48,569 bases of DNA from Bacillota bacterium (lineage in GTDB: Bacteria > Bacillota > Clostridia > Oscillospirales > Oscillospiraceae), in NCBI GenBank assembly GCA_023406225.1, contig JAEXWS010000240.1:1-48569 (forward strand), given 5' to 3'. Positions 45,526 through 48,569 of the stretch are shown piece after piece. Every line of letters begins with the position of its first letter. Position 1 is the stretch's first letter. The translations under genes and the position numbers were made by a program. The notes below the pieces were generated by a model. That model was given only the letters and a program-made list of their open reading frames with translations, ran no database searches and was not told the origin of the DNA.

Positions 45526-48171
45526 TCACTCCTCCTTCTTTTGGGCCTTTTCCAGGGCCGCCCGGACCGCGCCGGTCCTGCCGCCCCGGTTGTTCCGCTC
45601 CAGCGCGTCCCCGATCTGGGCCAGGACCCCGTCCATCTCCGCCCGGAAGGCGGAGGCGGAGACCCGCAGGGCCCCGTGGCCCAGGATGATGAGCTGCTCC
45701 GGCCCGTCGGAGGTGGCCACCCGCACCCGGTGCCGCCGCCCGATCTCATAGGTGGCCCGCTCGATATAGGCGTCCGCCGTCTCCGCCTCCTTGGTGTAGA
45801 CCACGTGGATGTTGTGGTATTTCTCCACGGACCCCAGCCCGCCCTTGACCTTGTACGCGTCAAAGACCGCGATGACCTCGCACCGGCGGAAGCCCTGGTA
45901 GTTGCTCAGCATGTCGCACAGCCGCGTCCGGGCGGCGTCCAGATTCTCCCGGGCGGCCGCGGCCAGCTCGTCCCAGGCGAAGATGATGTTGTAGCCGTCC
46001 ACCAGCAGATACTCCGGCCCGTCGTCCCGCTCCCGGACGGCCCGTTTTTCCCCGTCCTCCGCCGGGGGCCGCTTCGGCTCCCTGGGGGGCGAAAAATCCC
46101 TGGGCTTGCCGGGTCCGTAAGTCCGCTCAAAAATAGCCTGCAATTCCCGGTCCTGCTGGAGGGTCCCCGCGTAGGAGAGGCGCCGCCGGGGCCTGGGCGC
46201 CTCCTCCGGCTCCGGCGGCGCTTCCCGCCGCCAGCCGCTGTCCACATGGGCCCGGGCGGGCACCTGGTCCCACTTCACGGTGTATCCGGCCCCGTGCTCG
46301 CAGAACACGGAGTCCGGCGTGTTCTCCACGTCCCGCTCCGGGTCGTACCCCGCCGCCTGGATGACCGCCGCCGCGTCCGGGCAGGGGCGGTATCCCCCCG
46401 CCCCGCACAGCAGACGGCCCCGGCCCCGGGTGTAGGCGGTCACCTCTCCGGCGTAATCCCGGAGGGCGGACACCGGGGCGGACCCGGTGAGCACCGCCTC
46501 CTCCCCCTCCGTCTCCGCCGGAGCCGTCTCGCCGTTCATCCGCTGGAGGTCGCTGAGGGCGCGGCCCAGGCACTCCCGGGGCAGCTCCAGCCGGAAGTCG
46601 TACCACGGCTCCAGCAGCACGCTCTCCGCCGTCATCAGCCCCTGGCGCACCGCCCGGTAGACGGCCTGGCGGAAATCGCCGCCCTCGGTGTGCTTCACAT
46701 GGGCCCGGCCCGCGATCAAGGTGATCTTCATATCCGTGACCGGAGCGCCGGTGAGGACCCCCAGGTGCTCCTTCTCCGCCAGATGGGCCAGCACCAGCCG
46801 CTGCCAGGCGCGGTCCAGCTGGTCCTCCGGGCAGGCGGCGGCGAAGCGCAGCCCGCTCCCCCGCTCTCCGGGCTCCAGCAGCAAGTGGACCTCCGCATAA
46901 TGGCGCAGCGGCTCAAAGTGCCCCACGCCCTCCACCGGGGCGGCGATGGTCTCCCGGTAGCACACGGCCCCCGGACCGAAGGAGACCTCCATCCCGAACC
47001 GCTCGCCGATCATCCGCCGGACGATCTCAAGCTGCACCTCGCCCATGAGCTGGATGCGGATCTCCCGGGCCTGCCCGTCCCAGAGGATGTGGAGCTGGGG
47101 GTCCTCTTCCTCCAGCAGCCGCAGCCTGCCCAGGGCCGTGTGGGGGTCCGTGCCGTCCGGAAGCTCCACCCGGTAGGTGAGCACCGGCTCCAGGGCCGGA
47201 CCGGTCCAGGCGGTCTCCGCCCCCAGGCCCTGGCCGGGGACGGTCCGGCTCAGCCCCGTCACCGCGCAGACGGTCCCCGCCGGGGCCTCCTCCACCGCTT
47301 GGAACTTCGCGCCGGAGTAAATGCGGATCTGGTCCGCCTTCTCCTCCCAGGCCCCGTTCTCCCCCGGTCCTCCACCCCGCAGAAGGTCTTTCACCCGCAG
47401 GACGCCGCCGGTGACCTTCAAATATGTCAGCCGGTTCCCCTGGCCGTCCCGGGCGATCTTGAACACCCGGGCGCCGAACGCGGCGGGCCAGACGGTCTCC
47501 GGGGCGTACCGCTCCAGCCCCGCCAGCAGCGCGTCCACCCCCTCCAGCTTCAGCGCGGAGCCGAACCAGCAGGGAAACAGCCTGCGGGCGCCGATCATGG
47601 CGGCAAGGTCCCCGTCGGAGAGGGTCCCGCTCTCCAAGTACCGCTCCAGCACCGCCTCGTCGCAGACGGCGGCCTCCTCGCAGAAGGCCGCGTCCCGGGG
47701 CCCGCCGAACGCCACGCACCCGCCGTCCAGACGGCGCTTCAGCTCCGAAAGAAGGGCGGCCTTGTCCGCCCCCGCCAGATCCATTTTGTTGATGAACAGG
47801 AACGTGGGCACCTGGTAGCGCGCCAAAAGCCGCCACAGCGTCCGGGTGTGGGCCTGAACGCCGTCGGCGCCGCTGACGACCAGCACGGCGCAGTCCAGCA
47901 CCTGGAGCACCCGCTCCATCTCGGCGGAGAAATCCACATGGCCCGGGGTGTCCAGCAGCGTCACCTCCACGTTCTCCAAAGGCAGCACCGCCTGCTTGGA
48001 AAAGATGGTGATGCCCCGCTCCCGCTCCATGGCGTCCGTATCCAAAAAAGCGTCCCCGTGGTCCACCCGCCCCAGCCGCCGCAGCCGCCCGCCCCGGTAG
48101 AGCAGCGCCTCGGAGAGCGTGGTCTTCCCCGCGTCCACGTGGGCCAGGATGCCCACTGCCAGTTTCCTCAT
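45526..48171 (-). CDS. TetM-like ribosomal-protection GTPase fused to a Rae1/YacP-type NYN nuclease
   Basis: 881 residues. Residues 1 to ~650 are an EF-G/TetM-like translational GTPase: G1 GILAHVDAGKTTLSEALLY, RERGITIF, G3 LDTPGHVDFSAEMERVL, G4 FINKMDL, then domains II-V (QLMGEVQLEIVRRMIGERFG; EPWYDFRLELPRECLGRALSDLQRMNG). A Pro/Arg-rich linker (~650-715) leads to an NYN domain with the acidic residues of B. subtilis YacP/Rae1: YLLVDGYNIIFAW, IAVFDAYKVKGG, KEAETADAYIERATYEIG, VATSDGPEQLIILGHGA. Rae1 cleaves mRNA in the ribosomal A site. A protein that both enters the A site as a GTPase and may cut there would be a translation-rescue factor. Tetracycline resistance should not be assumed. Confidence 0.9.
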   Translation of the reverse strand: MRKLAVGILAHVDAGKTTLSEALLYRGGRLRRLGRVDHGDAFLDTDAMERERGITIFSKQAVLPLENVEVTLLDTPGHVDFSAEMERVLQVLDCAVLVVSGADGVQAHTRTLWRLLARYQVPTFLFINKMDLAGADKAALLSELKRRLDGGCVAFGGPRDAAFCEEAAVCDEAVLERYLESGTLSDGDLAAMIGARRLFPCWFGSALKLEGVDALLAGLERYAPETVWPAAFGARVFKIARDGQGNRLTYLKVTGGVLRVKDLLRGGGPGENGAWEEKADQIRIYSGAKFQAVEEAPAGTVCAVTGLSRTVPGQGLGAETAWTGPALEPVLTYRVELPDGTDPHTALGRLRLLEEEDPQLHILWDGQAREIRIQLMGEVQLEIVRRMIGERFGMEVSFGPGAVCYRETIAAPVEGVGHFEPLRHYAEVHLLLEPGERGSGLRFAAACPEDQLDRAWQRLVLAHLAEKEHLGVLTGAPVTDMKITLIAGRAHVKHTEGGDFRQAVYRAVRQGLMTAESVLLEPWYDFRLELPRECLGRALSDLQRMNGETAPAETEGEEAVLTGSAPVSALRDYAGEVTAYTRGRGRLLCGAGGYRPCPDAAAVIQAAGYDPERDVENTPDSVFCEHGAGYTVKWDQVPARAHVDSGWRREAPPEPEEAPRPRRRLSYAGTLQQDRELQAIFERTYGPGKPRDFSPPREPKRPPAEDGEKRAVRERDDGPEYLLVDGYNIIFAWDELAAAARENLDAARTRLCDMLSNYQGFRRCEVIAVFDAYKVKGGLGSVEKYHNIHVVYTKEAETADAYIERATYEIGRRHRVRVATSDGPEQLIILGHGALRVSASAFRAEMDGVLAQIGDALERNNRGGRTGAVRAALEKAQKKEE

Positions 48172-48259
48172 GCCGTTCCTCCCGCCGATGGTCTTGTTTG
48201 TTTATCATATCATCCCCGCCGCCGCCGCGCAAGAGACCTCTCCCGGCCGCCGGGCGCTT

Positions 48260-48464
48260 CAGGCTGTCGAAAAAGTCCGGATTTTCCCGGCAGACTGAAA
48301 ATGCCGTTGCCTTCCCGGGGCAAAGCCCCAGAAAAGTCCTCGCTTCGCCGGCCGAACGCCTGCCGGCTTTTCGGGGCATTTGATCCCATGCGGGGCGGGC
48401 CGCCGCCCCCTCGCGCTCCCCCGCCCCAGACATATTCCTTAAATACAGGTTTTTCGACACGCTG
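48260..48464. mobile_element. 205-bp repeat element with GTCGAAAAA-type ends, different interior (copy C)
   Basis: The left end reads CAGGCTGTCGAAAAAGTCC and the right end GGTTTTTCGACACGCTG, matching the ends and the length of the elements at 36849 and 39494, but the middle is unrelated and GC-rich. No gene is inside. It abuts a strong hairpin on the right (48467-48500), and the left flank (48242-48259) resembles part of that hairpin. Confidence 0.6.
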
Positions 48465-48466
48465 AC

Positions 48467-48504
48467 GCGCCGCGCCGCCGTTTTCCCGGCGGCGCGGCGC
48501 TTTT
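48467..48504. terminator. GC-rich terminator hairpin
   Basis: GCGCCGCGCCGCCG pairs perfectly with CGGCGGCGCGGCGC over a 6-base loop, followed by TTTT on the plus strand and preceded by the same as A-run for the minus strand. Confidence 0.75.
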
Positions 48505-48530
48505 GCATGCGGGCGGCCTGTTCCCGCTTT

Positions 48531-48569
48531 TTATAGATGCAAAACCAGCAGGGCGGCGAAGGTCAGCAC
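48531..48569 (-). CDS. C-terminal end of a possible minus-strand gene (most of it outside the window)
   Basis: On the minus strand the last 39 bases read as 12 hydrophobic codons (LTFAALLVLHL type) and a TAA, followed 27 bases on by a strong hairpin. This looks like the tail of a membrane protein, but the visible part is too short to prove coding. Confidence 0.3.
   Translation of the reverse strand: MLTFAALLVLHL

Noticed and set aside
45526..48171. Calling the gene a tetracycline resistance determinant
   Set aside because: The GTPase core resembles TetM but the nuclease tail, the chromosomal operon with an LspA-like gene and composition equal to neighbours do not indicate an acquired tet gene.
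45433..48465. 1010-codon plus-strand frame opposite the GTPase-nuclease fusion
   Set aside because: Antisense to a gene with perfect GTPase and NYN motifs; no start signal.

Overview
The window reads as chromosome from a GC-rich, endospore-forming member of the Clostridia. The best fit is an Oscillospiraceae-type gut anaerobe of the Flavonifractor/Lawsonibacter/Oscillibacter kind; that placement is inference from gene content and composition. Supporting signs are a spoIIID gene, the 3' part of spoVT, a PerR-rubrerythrin pair, a Ser46-containing HPr, LTA-synthase and LCP genes, an SLH protein, and strong Gram-positive Shine-Dalgarno and sigma-A promoter sequences. No rRNA, tRNA or CRISPR array was seen.

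Left end (1-2.5 kb): a lower-GC surface-polysaccharide segment with a nucleotide-sugar dehydrogenase (5'-truncated by the window) and a Wzm/Wzt-type export ABC transporter. Next (2.9-7.3 kb) comes a degraded mobilizable element: an XRE-like regulator, an N-terminally truncated HUH relaxase, a small element protein, a RhuM-like protein with an apparent internal deletion, and a large serine recombinase. The recombinase reading frame runs straight into the last ~151 codons of spoVT, so the right end of the element lies inside that sporulation gene. Then follow two tandem G3E/CobW GTPases (one with a long His-rich insert), an LTA-synthase-like gene and a membrane protein.

Middle (12.7-34 kb, mostly minus strand): an operon for an ICMT-like membrane methyltransferase, a GH3-family protein and a 7TM-GAF-GGDEF*-HD-GYP protein; uvrC; ptsH; perR-rbr; on the plus strand a lipoprotein and a DUF4230 protein; gph; and a full histidine operon (hisZG fusion, D, C, B, H, a flavin split-barrel gene, A, F, IE, and a PHP phosphatase) with a palindrome lying across its promoter. 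Upstream of it is a MerR-RDD membrane regulator with a textbook 19-bp-spacer MerR promoter.

Right part (34-48.6 kb): small regulators, an orphan PhnD-like lipoprotein, a cupin plus Hpt pair, an ECF sigma factor with its DUF4179-type partner and an ECF-type promoter, a MarR regulator, deoD-mtnA nucleoside salvage, an LCP plus SLH/transglutaminase pair, spoIIID, an LspA-like protease and a large fusion of a TetM-like ribosomal GTPase to a Rae1/YacP-like NYN nuclease. Short (about 202-290 bp) noncoding elements sit at gene 3' ends at four places (32.3, 36.8, 39.5 and 48.3 kb). Two of them are inverted copies of each other, and both are flanked by a duplicate of the local terminator hairpin.

Most compelling leads: the recombinase-spoVT junction (a possible skin-like, excisable interruption of a sporulation gene), the family of terminator-duplicating short elements, and the RPP-NYN fusion encoded directly upstream of an LspA-like gene.
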